From Anthonomus grandis grandis (lineage: Eukaryota; Arthropoda; Insecta; Coleoptera; Curculionidae): a stretch of DNA of 64,000 nt. This document shows, piece by piece, positions 42,314 through 53,300 of this stretch (position 1 is the first letter of the stretch; each line of letters begins with the position of its first letter). The stretch is from contig NC_065548.1 of NCBI RefSeq assembly GCF_022605725.1, positions 46,679,131 through 46,743,130 of the forward strand. The letters are read 5' to 3'. The notes under the pieces were generated by a model that was not told the origin of the DNA, ran no database searches, and worked only from the letters and a program-made list of their open reading frames with translations. A program made the position numbers and the translations under genes.

Positions 42314-42782
42314 TTCTTCGATTGTTTCACTCTCGTTACCTAAAAATAGTCTTATTTAAAAAATCAGAATAGCTATGTATATGTAAGTTATTGAAAGTGC
42401 CTTATTTGCGCCAAGAGGAACTAGCCGGCAAAAAATCTTAACGAATCGTACCGAACAGAACTATATCAACTAATTTTTTTTCTGGTTTACGCATTTAGGT
42501 AAAATTTAGTATATGGGATTTACTGGAGGTGCAAATTAAAAATATTGATAGGATATTGACATTTATTAAACATGATGACAAGTATGTCATAATGTCTTTC
42601 TAATCATAATACTTAAAAGAATTTAAAGCTAAAAATTTAAAAGAGACGGATTTAGGAAAAATTTGAATAGGTAGAGTATCTCGATGACAGATTTAGTAAA
42701 GAATCTGTCAAATTTGCATTTAGGGATTTTAATAAAAAGATATGTCATAAATTAATAAGTTACAGCTTATTCAAACGATACA

Positions 42783-42972
42783 TACATCTCCATTTGCTTC
42801 TACTACTGACATTAAAACATCTCTAAATTCACCTGTTCCTCCATTAACATCAGGAATTTTTAATCGGACAGTATCCCCTATATTACATAGAGGGAATTTA
42901 ACACTCAATATTTGCTTCATTTTCTTAGCTTGGTTTTCTAGGTTGCTTTTAGGTTCATCTCTAATTAAAACA
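42783..42972 (-). pseudogene. C-terminal domain of the KRBA2-like protein
   Basis: A clean reading stretch on the minus strand: NLENQAKKMKQILSVKFPL, then NIGDTVRLKIPDVNGGTGEF, RDVLMSVVEANGD. This region follows the integrase in KRBA2-like proteins and probably binds DNA or protein. Its link to the integrase core is broken by about 1.7 kb holding a nested element. Confidence 0.65.
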
Positions 42973-43285
42973 ACCTGTTATTTTCGGTAACAAAATTCAC
43001 AAATTCCGTTAACCAACGAACTCTTTCGATGTTCTCTATAACCTGTTTAAATAAACCATTATAGTACGATCATCACGAATCATGCACTTAACATCTAAAA
43101 ATGTTAATTACAAGTAGTTTTTTTGTCCATTTTATAAAGAATCGTATAAAAATGAATAGTTTCATACCGAAACGTACACATTCCCAGCCAACGCAGTAAG
43201 CTTGGCTCTAAGTACGTATTAAAAGAATACTACAACTTCGTTTTTTTTCTAAATACCTCAAAAACGAAAACTTTTAAATTGCATA

Positions 43286-44263
43286 TGGGTGATTCTACTA
43301 ATGAAAGGAATTAAACGCAAATATTTAGTGAAAAAATATTTTTTTATATATTTTGTATGAATAGTATGTAAAGATCAACAAAACAGCATAAATACCCTAT
43401 CTGGTAAGCGGCCAGATAAAAAACAAAAAAATAGCTATTTTAAAGCATTTTATTGTTTTTAAAGGGCAGGGTAGTGAGCAGACCCACAGGGAAGTGATAA
43501 TTTATCTAAAAGTAACGGTTTCTTTGGTTTATTAAATATTTATCTAATTATTACTATGATTTTATTGATGACAAATACAAATAAAGTTTTTTTTATTTTT
43601 TACTTAACAAAATATTTTTTTTTTAATTAGGTATACCTATAATTAATTAGAATAAAAAAACATATTTCTTAAAGTGCTTAGAAATTCTTTATTTCTCTTT
43701 ATTTAACAAAATTTTAAATTAAAAACTAAAAAAGAAATTGGTACCTATTTTAAAAAATAAATGCGTTTTACGTGTTATAATACAAAAATAGAACATTTAA
43801 AAGAAAAAAATAATATCTTAAAAAAAAATTATTGGTCAAAATTACACTTTGAACAGATAAATAAGTTAGGATCTAAGTTTTATACAGTTTATTTGTGCCC
43901 ATTGTGTACATTTTAGGCATTTAACCCAATCTTGGCCAGTGGTGTCATTTTGATACAAAGCACCACAAATAACACATGAACAATTTTTATCAGACTCTTT
44001 TTCTACTTTTTTGTTTTTCTTTATTTTACTTTTTTTGGGTCTTACATTTGAATTTTTCTTTTGATTTTCTTTTTCTTTTGTTTGGTAAAACTATTTGTTT
44101 ACACATTTCTACTAGAAATATTTTTTAAACTCAGATAATTTTCAATGCCCAGAGAAAAGATAATAAGATACATATATTTAGTTTCAATAATAATTTTAAT
44201 ACCTTTTGTTTAGGGATTAATTAGCGAATCTTTATAAAATTCCGTGAATAATAGAATCACCCA
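43286..44263 (-). mobile_element. Nested 978-bp DNA element with PHD-finger relic
   Basis: Terminal repeats TGGGTGATTCTA (43286) and its inverse (ending 44263) are flanked by TA at 43284-43285 and 44264-44265. Inside, the minus strand at 44000-43870 reads a zinc-finger fragment, CSCVICGALYQNDTTGQDW then VKCLKCTQWAQINC, like the C-terminal PHD finger of Tigger/Jerky-type transposases. No catalytic domain remains, so it is an internally deleted non-autonomous derivative. Confidence 0.7.
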
Positions 44264-44689
44264 TATAACAAGAAAGTTTAAGAAGGATAATTAACCTATC
44301 AAAATATGAAAACAAAAAATTTTTAGTGAAAACGGTTTAGAAATTATATATTTTTTTCAACCGCTAGAAAACAACCTTTGCAAATGAAGATAACAATAAA
44401 ATCGGTCAAGCATTTTTAGCGCAATCGTAGCACAGACATGGATACATAGAAGCATACATAGACACACCGAAAAAAATTTGACAATTTTAATAGCCTCTCT
44501 CACTGGTAGGCTGGAAAGGTAAAAATATTTTAGGCTAAAATATTTGATTCAACTCGACTTGAAAATAAATTTAATTTTCCCAAACAAATTCTGATAATTA
44601 AACAAATATAGTTAATATTATTTATTCCAATATTAACGTTTTACCTCTTGAGGTATCGAGGAAGACTTAAGTCCAACTTTAATTTAAGA

Positions 44690-45490
44690 TCCGAACATTG
44701 CCTTATACGGTGAAAGTTTAATTCCTTTATGATATGCCTGATTTTTCATTATTTGAACGAATCTTAGTCCTTCTGACCAGTTAGTAGTTTTTTGGTCACT
44801 CATCCAAGTCACAAGCATATTTTGGACGTCCTGGTTCGCTCGCTCCACACTTCCTTAAGATTGACTGTGTCTAGGATTACCATGAACAATTTTTAGCCCG
44901 TCCCACATTAAGCACAACTCCTCAATAATGCGATTAGCAAATTCCCGACCTAATTAAAGAAAATAACATTTAGGGTGACTGATGCATAAAGGTTTTTTAA
45001 AATTTACTTACTATAGTAAAAGACCTCGCCCTTATACATCTTATACGAAATATAGTAAGAAAGCAAAGTGACTAAAATCAAAATGACTTATACTTTTGTG
45101 TATGGTATCTAACTGTAAAATGGACGGTGCTACAAATTTACAAAAAATATCTAGTAAATTTTTTACAACTTTTTCAGCCGTCTTTGACTGTAAAGGCCCA
45201 ATTTAGACGAATTTTGTCAAGTTGTCTTAGTAGACCATAATAAACTTATACCCTTTGACTGCATGTCGATCAAGTCAACTTGGCATCTACTATTTATTTG
45301 TGAAAACACATTGGACTTGACAACAAGACCCTTTTTTAATAGATTTATGTTTCTTTTGACATGCCACACACAGTTTGAGGTATATCATGATTATTTCATT
45401 GTATTTGTACTTTATATTTTTATACTTTTTATTTTCTTTTTTTAACATACAACATTTCAAGTCTTTCAACTCCACCAATTTTATAAACAT
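44690..45490 (-). pseudogene. Retroviral-type integrase core of the KRBA2-like element
   Basis: Minus strand: LKLCVACQKKHKSIKKG, then NSRCQVDLIDMQS (first catalytic Asp), YKFIMVY, DNLTKFV and KTAEKVVKNLLDIFCKFVAP. The second Asp is in SILQLD, after which about 150 bp of non-matching sequence intervenes (about 44957-45110). It resumes GREFANRIIEELCLMWDGL, IVHGNPRHSQS, a stop (TAA), then GSVERANQDVQNML with the catalytic Glu, and FVQIMKNQAYHKGIKLSPY. The gap ends TTTAATTAG and could be an intron or an insertion. The product would carry out strand transfer. Confidence 0.72.
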
Positions 45491-45860
45491 CAAACCTTAT
45501 CAATCGCCGAGTTACATTTCGCTTCCTTCGCCATTCCTAAAACTATACTGCATAGAATTCATACAAGATGTATTTAAGTCTTTATGTGATATCAATTCAT
45601 TTCATTAAATCGCGTCTTGCAAACATACTTCTACGTCACTCATTTTCTTGCGCTATCTGAAACTGCCTATTTAGGCAGTTCAGTTCAATATTTATTGCAT
45701 CATGCAGTTTTATCCAAGAAACATTGGGAAATACTAGTATTAACCGGATAAATCCAGAATACAACGATATTTCGGACTTTATCCACTTTGTTTGTATAGT
45801 TTTATCCAGATAATTCTAGTATGATCCAATATTCGTGTTTTAGCCGTAACATATATATAG

Positions 45861-46779
45861 TCAGTACTTTGTTTGCGAGCTTGCTAGCATTACGCGAACG
45901 GTGACTTCTTTATTATTTCGTAATTTCATTTCGTTCTTGAACAATTTTAAAAATTAATTTTTGTTGTTAAATGTATCGATTATTCTACGTTTAAAGTGAA
46001 TAAAATTATAAGTTCATATTTTGTGCAACTTCGGATAAATAATAATAAATTATGGCAGAAAGTGATACAGACTCTAAATATGAAAGTGGTGCTCCAGGAC
46101 CATCAACTAAGAAGAAATTACGTGCGGAAATTTTGCATAAATATACATATGAATGGAGCTAAAGAAGTTTTACTTCAGTCGTGTGGTCTCAAGACAAACA
46201 AAGGTCAACGCGAAATTTATATTTTAGAATTTTATATGTTACATTTGTTGTGATTCAACTTTCGTCCTCCATATACAAACCACATGCAAGAATTTTTTGC
46301 CAGTTGAATTTTTCTCCGAAACTGTGCTTTAAGATTGAAGTATACAATATCACAGTAGTCAAGCTGACATATAATGACAAATTTGACCAGTAAATAATTA
46401 ATGTGTAAAGGGAAAGTATGTATTTAAACGGGTATACAAATTTTAATTTAAGATATACAAAGATTAATTTATATAAGACATTGAATTTTTTTTGATTAAT
46501 TAAAATTTAAGCGAACATCAAAAATAAGCACCAAATTTCTAGCTGGTTCCATGGATACAAAAATGTTTGCATTAATATAAAGGCAGAAAAAATTTAAAAG
46601 ATTAAATTCGACTTTATTGGACCCAGATCCAATTATCAAGTGAACATTATTTTTTCACATTAAGCAACAAATCGTATCCAGCTGATCAGTCTAAAATAGC
46701 TTTAAGTTCTCTATTCACAGCACTCAGTCTCAGCAATCCATCTACCTCCACGACCTACTTCCTAAGTCTAGATATGCCA
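45861..46779. other. Mostly unassigned; small ORF at 46052-46162 (+)
   Basis: A 36-codon plus-strand frame starts at 46052 (MAESDTDSKYESGAPGPSTK, then KKLRAEILHKYTYEWS) and stops at 46160-46162. The other frames continue for a while with similar composition, so it could be the broken start of a transposase or BED-finger-like protein, but I cannot identify it. The rest is non-coding. Confidence 0.35.
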
Positions 46780-47140
46780 AAAACGACCCACAGGCACAAG
46801 CAGAGAACCCAAAATAATCCAGCTTAGCCAACAGCATCTCATGATTGATAATATCAAATGCCTTGTTTTAGTCTAGCAATACCAGAATGAAGATAAGTAA
46901 GGGATGCGTTTTCTTAGAGATGTCACTGGTAACCTTGCTAAGGACAGTTGGTGTACTACAATGTACTATAGTAAGCAATATGTATCTAAGTGCAACAATA
47001 ATGTCATTGAACATGACCGGTACCAACAAGGCTACCATTTTGGCCAGAATTGGTAGAATATTTATAAGACTAAGCCCATCCAATGAGGTAATCCTTGTTA
47101 CCGTGAAAAGGGTTCACCTGTGTAGGTTTTCTTCTGGCTG
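46780..47140 (-). pseudogene. Non-LTR RT fragment
   Basis: Minus strand: LSLINILPILAKMVALLV, then VLSKVTSDISKK, LLIFILVLL, a stop, TKAFDIINHEMLLAKLDYFGF. These are the RPINILP and LDxxKAFD regions of a Jockey/CR1-type RT. The catalytic Asp before the KAFD block is preserved next to a stop. Both ends are truncated; it differs from C1-C3. Confidence 0.65.
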
Positions 47141-47574
47141 AATACCCCCTTGTTTTCAAAAAAAGATTAAAAGCCAATACGGGTGCAATAGAGAAAATGC
47201 TAAATAGTCACATAAAAGCCTATTTCGATACCTTTGCATTTTGATTTCATGCGAGAAAATAATTAATTAATTAATTAATGATTAGATGATTCGCTATGTC
47301 AAAAACTTATTATTTACTTATATTTTACCGTTTTTTTGGAATTATTTTTGGCATTTATTAAGATTTTCTTTTTTAATTTTAAAGTATATTTTATAGTATC
47401 AGTTACATAGGGTTTGCACAGTCTATAAGGTTTAACTGTTTTAAAAAGAACTGAGTTAGTCCGAGATTAAGCTTATCAATGGTCTCGTCAACAGATACCT
47501 GTCTAATACTGAGTTAAAGTCTATGTAACTTATAGAAGAATCAAACAGCACCTTATTAAAGTTCCAAAAATCTT
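47141..47574. other. Unassigned spacer with ATTA/TTAA runs
   Basis: No gene. Contains AATTAATTAATTAATTAATG near 47262. It ends at an AAT microsatellite (47578-47596) that marks the 3' tail of element D. Confidence 0.45.
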
Positions 47575-47889
47575 TATAATAATAATAATAATACTAAGCT
47601 TTATTTTCCAACAGGTTACATATACTTAGTTACAGGAGAATCAATTAAATATATAAATGTACAAGTACGAATGCATGAACTGTATTAGATTGATGCAACT
47701 AAACTATAAAAGAATTGCTATATAATAATAAAAGTAGTGAGTTTGAGAAAATAAAAAATAAAAAATCAACACTAAATTAGGATAAGAATCAAGAATTAAT
47801 TTAAATCAAAAGAGCAGAAAAAAAATTAGTAAATAAATATATTCAAACTAAAAACTAAATAACTAAAAACTAAAGAACCTAGCCTCCCC

Positions 47890-48215
47890 CGCCGACCATA
47901 CGCAGGTGACTCAAAATAAGTGCCAAATTGTCATGGTGAATGTCACAAGAATCAGCAATAGTGTTAAGTTTTGACACATAAAGTGAATAGGACTCTGGTA
48001 CAGAATGTTGGACCTGGCTGTGTCCAAGTTAAAAGCTGGACACTGTCTAGATCCTGGACGTGGTATATGAAAGCAAATCCTTTGCAAAAGGGATGAGCAG
48101 TCAATTTTATAGTTAAGTAAATTAAACAAGAATTTCACCGAATGCATTTCTCTCCTCTTCGCAAGTGACCGTTCAGTATATCTAGAGAGCAACAGGTTAT
48201 GGTCAAAACCCCTTG
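47890..48215 (-). pseudogene. ORF2 C-terminal end of element D
   Basis: Continues the RT gene beyond L2: GFDHNLLLSRYTERSLAKRR, FLFNLLNYKIDCSSLLQRIC, FHIPRPGSRQCPAFNLDTAR. A one-base shift near 47975 puts the last residues (ADSCDIHHDNLALILSHLR) in another frame, ending near 47890. Non-coding 3' UTR follows to 47575. Confidence 0.78.
48212..48215. repeat. Left target duplication (CTTG) of L2
   Basis: CTTG precedes the 5' LTR and recurs at 54682-54685 right after the 3' LTR. Leaving out one copy keeps element D's reading frame. Confidence 0.85.
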
Positions 48216-48505
48216 TGTAAAGGATCAATAACCTTCAAAATATTTTATAAGCAAATTATATTATATTCTAGTTATAGGAAATGGTGCAATCTAAATAATA
48301 TCTGGTATTGTTACCATGGGTACATTAACCTTAAATAGCTTAGTAAGCATTAGGTATTATTCCATATATTATAATATACCAGTCCAATGACATTATGTAT
48401 TTTGCTGAATAATTAATTAGGAAGTGAATTAAACAATATATGTAATATAATGGGGTATTAATAAAATGTGATTGATAGCAGCAACAAGGGACGTCTTATT
48501 TTACA
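48216..48505 (+). repeat. 5' LTR of L2 (290 bp)
   Basis: Begins TGTAAAGGATCAATAACC and ends GACGTCTTATTTTACA. Contains TATA-like runs (TATATTATAATATACC) and an AATAAA signal near 48464. By position it supplies promoter and polyadenylation signals. Confidence 0.95.
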
Positions 48506-48520
48506 TGGCGATCCTGCCAG
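48506..48520 (+). promoter_or_regulatory. Primer-binding site of L2
   Basis: TGGCGATCCTGCCAG directly after the LTR's final ACA. Its complement matches what I recall of the 3' end of insect tRNA-Arg(ACG) plus CCA. Identical to the L1 site. Confidence 0.8.
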
Positions 48521-48614
48521 ACAAAAAAAATTGAACTTTTAGTTAAAAAAGTAACGTTTATGTTTTAAATAGTAAGTGCCTAAAAAGTGAAAAACCGAAA
48601 ATCAGCAAGGTAAA

Positions 48615-48854
48615 ATGGGCACTTCACAGTCAACGGATCAAAAAGTGGAAGAAAATGGAGTAGTTAATTCTAACTTCATAGTCCAAGAGGCAGAATATAA
48701 TATCACAAAGGATGTTAAGGTTGTGTTATACCTTATCCTGTGCATATTGGTAGCCGTGTTTGCTTCGAAGATATACAAGACGTGCAGAAGAAACATGAAA
48801 AAACAACTCCGAAGAGATTTAGCCGCTTCAGTAGCGAGCGTTGCTGCTGTTTAG
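48615..48854 (+). CDS. Small membrane-protein ORF upstream of gag in L2
   Basis: 79 residues, intact. Starts MGTSQSTDQK (Gly2 and Ser6 fit N-myristoylation). Residues 15-23 GVVNSNFIV match the L1 ORF. Residues about 36-53 are hydrophobic (VVLYLILCILVAVFASKI), followed by a Lys/Arg-rich tail (KTCRRNMKKQLRRD) and an Ala/Val/Ser end. It lies 94 bases after the primer-binding site and 303 bases before gag. AAG|GTGTGT at about 48929 could be a splice donor that would let gag be reached from a spliced message. It is too short for env and is on the wrong side of pol. I do not recognise the family; a role in membrane targeting is only a guess. Confidence 0.72.
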   Translation: MGTSQSTDQKVEENGVVNSNFIVQEAEYNITKDVKVVLYLILCILVAVFASKIYKTCRRNMKKQLRRDLAASVASVAAV

Positions 48855-49157
48855 AAAAGATACAGTTGTGTCCTATAGTATTTTCGGCAGTGTTTGCAGT
48901 GTTAGTCCCAGTAAAAGTAAACAATAAGGTGTGTTAAAGGTGTTAAAAGTGCTGTGAAATGTCAAAAGGGTTCAGTAAAGAAATGTTCACTAGAAATAAG
49001 TACGTAAGTTTATATTTAGATCTATCTTATGTTCTTTAGTTGTTAGTTTAATAATTTTAGGAATTTGTCATTATATTTTATTTAAATATTTGAGTTAGTC
49101 TTTAAATGAAATCTGACTATCAAGTAGTCCTAAAACTTTGGCCATTATTAACGTTAA

Positions 49158-50381
49158 ATGCTACACGAAGATTTAAATTTACAGTTAGCAGCAATTAAGG
49201 CTGACGTAATTAAAGAATCAAAAAGGGTTTTAAAGAAAAATATTCCTAGTAGTGAAATAGTTCGAGTTGAAGTCAGGGATCAACTTATAATACTATATAA
49301 TCAATTTACAAGCATAATCAGGGAGTCATGGGAGTCTTTGGATCTTTTGGAGAAAAATATTTGTAGACAACATTTTAATTATATTAGGGATAAAATAATA
49401 AAATCTTTTCTAGCATTAAAACTGAGGATTATAATACCACAGTCAATTTTTTCAAAAATAAATATTAACGTCTTAGACAGTGAAGACGAAAGCGACTACG
49501 ACGAGGAAACTGAGACTAATATTTTAACAATGGTGACTGCAACAGATTTCTTTAATCTTGCAAGTAAATTAGTTCCCACTCAATTTGATGGAACATTTGA
49601 AAATTTTCAATCATTTTTAGATTGTTTAGAACTGCTTAAAGCAAATTCAGCAGGTCACGAAAATAATGCTTTAGCTTTCATTAAAACTCGTTTAACTGGG
49701 AAAGCTCGTAGTTTAATAACAAACGAACAATCAATTGACCAAATTATAGATAAACTTAAAAATAATATTAAGGGTGAAAGTTCTCGATTATTAACAGCTA
49801 AACTTTTAAATTACAAACAAAATCACAAGGATGCAACTTCGTACGCAGTCGAAATTGAATCTTTGGCAGACAAATTGCAAAAATCTTTTATTTCAGAAGG
49901 CGTTCCAGCACAAGTTGCACAAAATTACACCGTAGAAACTACGGTAAAATCTCTCACTCAAAATGCAAGTAACGAAAAAACACGTTTAATTATGCAAGCC
50001 GGCACTTTTAGAACAATAAATGATTGTTTGACTAAATTTATGAATGTTAGCTCTGACCCTAACCAATCTAACGTATTTCGTTTGCATCAAACTAATCGTC
50101 GAATCTATCGCGGTAGAGGTGGTCAAAATGGATATAGAAACAGCGACCATCAACAAGTCTTTAATAATAATCGCGGAAGATTTAATTTCAGGGGTTCTCG
50201 AAGAGGGCGTGGTAACTATAACTATAACTGTAACTATGACAATAATTACCGACAAAATTTTAATAATAACCAGCAAAACTATTATAATAACAATAGATCT
50301 TCAATAAGATATACTAGCGCAGAAATTCCGGAAAACCAATCGAGCCCCCAACCGGTTCGATTGGGGGAAATGGAAAATTAA
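49158..50381 (+). CDS. gag of L2
   Basis: 407 residues, intact. The N-terminal part is helical (KESKRVLKKNIPSSEIVRVE, VRDQLIILYNQF). An acidic linker follows (DSEDESDYDEETE, about residues 110-122). The capsid-like centre begins FFNLASKLVPTQFDGTFENF and includes LAFIKTRLTGKARSL and EGVPAQVAQNYTVETTVKSL. The C-terminal 90 residues are rich in Arg, Gly, Asn and Tyr (RIYRGRGGQNGYR, NRGRFNFRGSRRGRGN) with no CCHC knuckle, so RNA binding is probably by the RG-rich tail. The pol frame overlaps the gag end in the -1 phase, indicating -1 frameshifting. Confidence 0.88.
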   Translation: MLHEDLNLQLAAIKADVIKESKRVLKKNIPSSEIVRVEVRDQLIILYNQFTSIIRESWESLDLLEKNICRQHFNYIRDKIIKSFLALKLRIIIPQSIFSKININVLDSEDESDYDEETETNILTMVTATDFFNLASKLVPTQFDGTFENFQSFLDCLELLKANSAGHENNALAFIKTRLTGKARSLITNEQSIDQIIDKLKNNIKGESSRLLTAKLLNYKQNHKDATSYAVEIESLADKLQKSFISEGVPAQVAQNYTVETTVKSLTQNASNEKTRLIMQAGTFRTINDCLTKFMNVSSDPNQSNVFRLHQTNRRIYRGRGGQNGYRNSDHQQVFNNNRGRFNFRGSRRGRGNYNYNCNYDNNYRQNFNNNQQNYYNNNRSSIRYTSAEIPENQSSPQPVRLGEMEN

Positions 50382-53300
50382 CTAATATATTTCATCTAGA
50401 TCTTACACTTTTAAATTTCGTATTACTTGATATAGATATGACTAAATCTAAAAATGTACTGCTACAGGGGCTGATATTTCCATTTTTAAACGCGCAAAAG
50501 TTGATAATAATCAGATTATTAACATAGCTAATAGCAGCAAAATTAAGGGCGTAACAGACGGGTTAACTAAGTCATTGGGTGATACGGAAACTGTAATTTG
50601 GCTCGAAGATCAAGGGTTACCTCATAATTTTCATATAGTAGATTCCGATTTTCCTATTCCAGGGGATGGTATTCTCGGACGTGATTTTTTAGCTAAATAT
50701 CAGGCAGTTATTGACTATTCAAATTGGACCCTAAGTATGCAGATTCGGGGCTTCAAATATGTAGTTCCTATATTTAGTGGTCCAGAGAAAAATACAGTTC
50801 ACATTTCCCCTCGGTGCGAAGTCATAAGACAAGTCGATAGCCTAAAAAACCTATCACAGGATTCAGTAGTTTCAAATAAAGAGTTACACCCAGGTGTTTT
50901 TGTTGCTCGATCTATTATTAATGGGAAAAATCCCCTTGTAAGAATAATTAATACGACATCTGAAAGCGTAGATATAGACCTTTCTAAATTAGAAGTCACT
51001 GACCTTAGTCATTTTAATGTATATAAGATTGACATAGAACCCAAAAATCGTGAAATCCAATTAGTAAACGAACTTAATCAAAATAATATACCGCAATTTG
51101 TAAAGCAAGATGTTTTAAATTTATGTAAAGAATTTTCCGATATTTTTGCTTTAAAAACTGACAAATTATCTGTTAACAATTTTTACACTCAACAATTAAA
51201 ATTAAGTGACCCTAAACCAGTGTATATTAAAAACTATAGAACATCCCGAGTTTTAAAAGATGAAATTAATCGACAAGTCGAAAAAATGCTTGATCATAAC
51301 ATAATAGAACCATCAACTTCAAATTATAATAGTCCGGTACTATTAGTTCCTAAAAAATCCATAAATGGACAGAAAACTTGGAGATTATGTATTGATTTTC
51401 GAGCAGTGAATAAATCGCTTATTGCAGATAAATATCCGATTAGTCGAATGGATGATATTTTAGATCAATTAGGTAGGGCTAAGTGGTTTTCAGTAGTCGA
51501 CCTCATGTCAGGTTTTCATCAAATACCTCTTGACGAATCTTCTCGTGATATAACCTCATTTAGTGTCGAGAAAGGGTCTTTTAGATTTACTAGATTACCT
51601 TTTGGGTTATCAGTCAGCCCTAATAGTTTTCAACGAATGATGTCCTTTGCATTTTCGGGTATCACACCGGAGAAAGCATTTCTCTATATAGATGATTTAA
51701 TCGTTATAGGTTGTTCAGAACAACATCATTTAGGAAATTTAAAAAATGTTTTTGAAACATGTAGAAAATTTAACTTGAAACTAAATCCACAAAAATGTGA
51801 TTTTTTTAGAAAAGAAGTTACCTTTCTAGGTCATAAAATTACAGACAAAGGCATTTTACCAGATGAATCTAAATATAATACCATAAAGAACTATCCCATT
51901 CCGAAATCTGGTGATGAAGTAAAACGATTTGTAGCATTTTGCAATTACTACCGCAGATTTATACCAAATTTTGCTGAAATTACACATCCTCTAAATAAAT
52001 TAACAAGGAAAAATACCGAATTTGTGTGGTAAATGGATTGTCAAAATTCTTTTTCTTTACTAAAAAATTTCTTAATAAGTCCCCAAATTTTACAGTATCC
52101 CGATTTTAGTAAACAATTTATTCTTACGACTGACGCATCAAATATCGCGTGTGGAGCAGTTCTCTCGCAAAACAGTAATGGTATTGACCTACCTATTGCA
52201 TATGCTTCTCGTACGTTTACTAAAGGAGAATCACACAAACCAACTATCTTAAAGGAATTAACGGCAATCCATTGGGCAATTAAATATTTTCGTTGTTATT
52301 TATATGGACAAAAATTTTTAGTTAAATCGGATCAACGACCCTTGGTTTATTTGTTCTCAATGAAAGATCCTTCTTCTAAACTCATCAGAATGCGTTTAGA
52401 TTTAGAGGAGTTTGACTTTGAGATAGAATATATTAAGGGTAGTGAAAATGTTGCTGCTGACGCGTTGTCAAGAATTGACTTTGAAAATGTAAAGAGTATT
52501 ACAGAAACAAGCTCACAAATTTTTGTTTTAACTAGGTCACGAACAAAACAACTAGTTAGTGACGCAGCAAAAAATCCAACTAAAATCCCAAATTCAATAA
52601 CAGAACCTAAAATTTACGAGACATTAAATAATTATGATATATTAAAAATGCCCTTATTAAAATTCGAGCTCGAACGCAATTATGTAAAAATATTAGTCTA
52701 TTTCAGAAATAAAATAAATGTAAATGTTAATATGCCTGTCATTAATGATGATTTTGCGTTAGCGCAATTATTGTCTAAGCTTGAAAAAATAGCTGATGAC
52801 TGCAATTTTAAAAATATGAGACTAAGTATAAGTGATAAAATTTTTACGAGGTGCACCGTAAATAATTTTAAATATAAAGGGCAAGAAATATTAGAAAAAT
52901 TAAAAATTGTACTATTTTCTCCCCCAAAGGAAATAAACGATAAAAAAGAACAGCTTAAACTTATTGAAAGATTTCATAATGACCCTTTACTAGGAGGTCA
53001 TTGTGGACAAAAAAGAGTCTTAAAGAAGTTAAAATCATTTTATCGTTGGAAAAATATGTCTCGCGATGTCGCTCATTATGTTAAGAAATGTCATAAGTGT
53101 CAAGTTAATAAGCCTGGTTATAAACACATTGAACCATTAACATTGACACCTACACCCCAAAAAGCTTTCGATATTGTTTGCATTGACACAATTGGTCCTT
53201 TTCAAAAATCAAATCAGGGTAATTCTTATGCTGTTACGATCCAGTGTGAACTAACAAAATATGTCGTGATAATTCCAATCCCCAATAAAGAAGCGTCAAC

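Larger units (their letters stand above)
41805..45860 (-). mobile_element. KRBA2/Ginger-like integrase transposon, degenerate
   Basis: Diverged inverted ends: ATATATATGTTA...GGATAAATCTAG at 41805-41850 and its inverse at about 45810-45855, with several TTATCCGGATAA-like motifs just inside both ends. The minus strand between them carries, in order, a retroviral-type integrase core (45490-44690), a C-terminal domain (42972-42783) and a Cys-rich tail (42313-42116). This matches the layout of KRBA2-like proteins of insects. A separate 978-bp element is nested at 43286-44263. Whether to call it Ginger is uncertain. Confidence 0.62.

Noticed and set aside
50044..50307. 87-residue plus-strand frame over the gag C-terminus
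   Set aside because: Alternative frame of the RG/Asn-rich gag tail, open because of repetitive composition.
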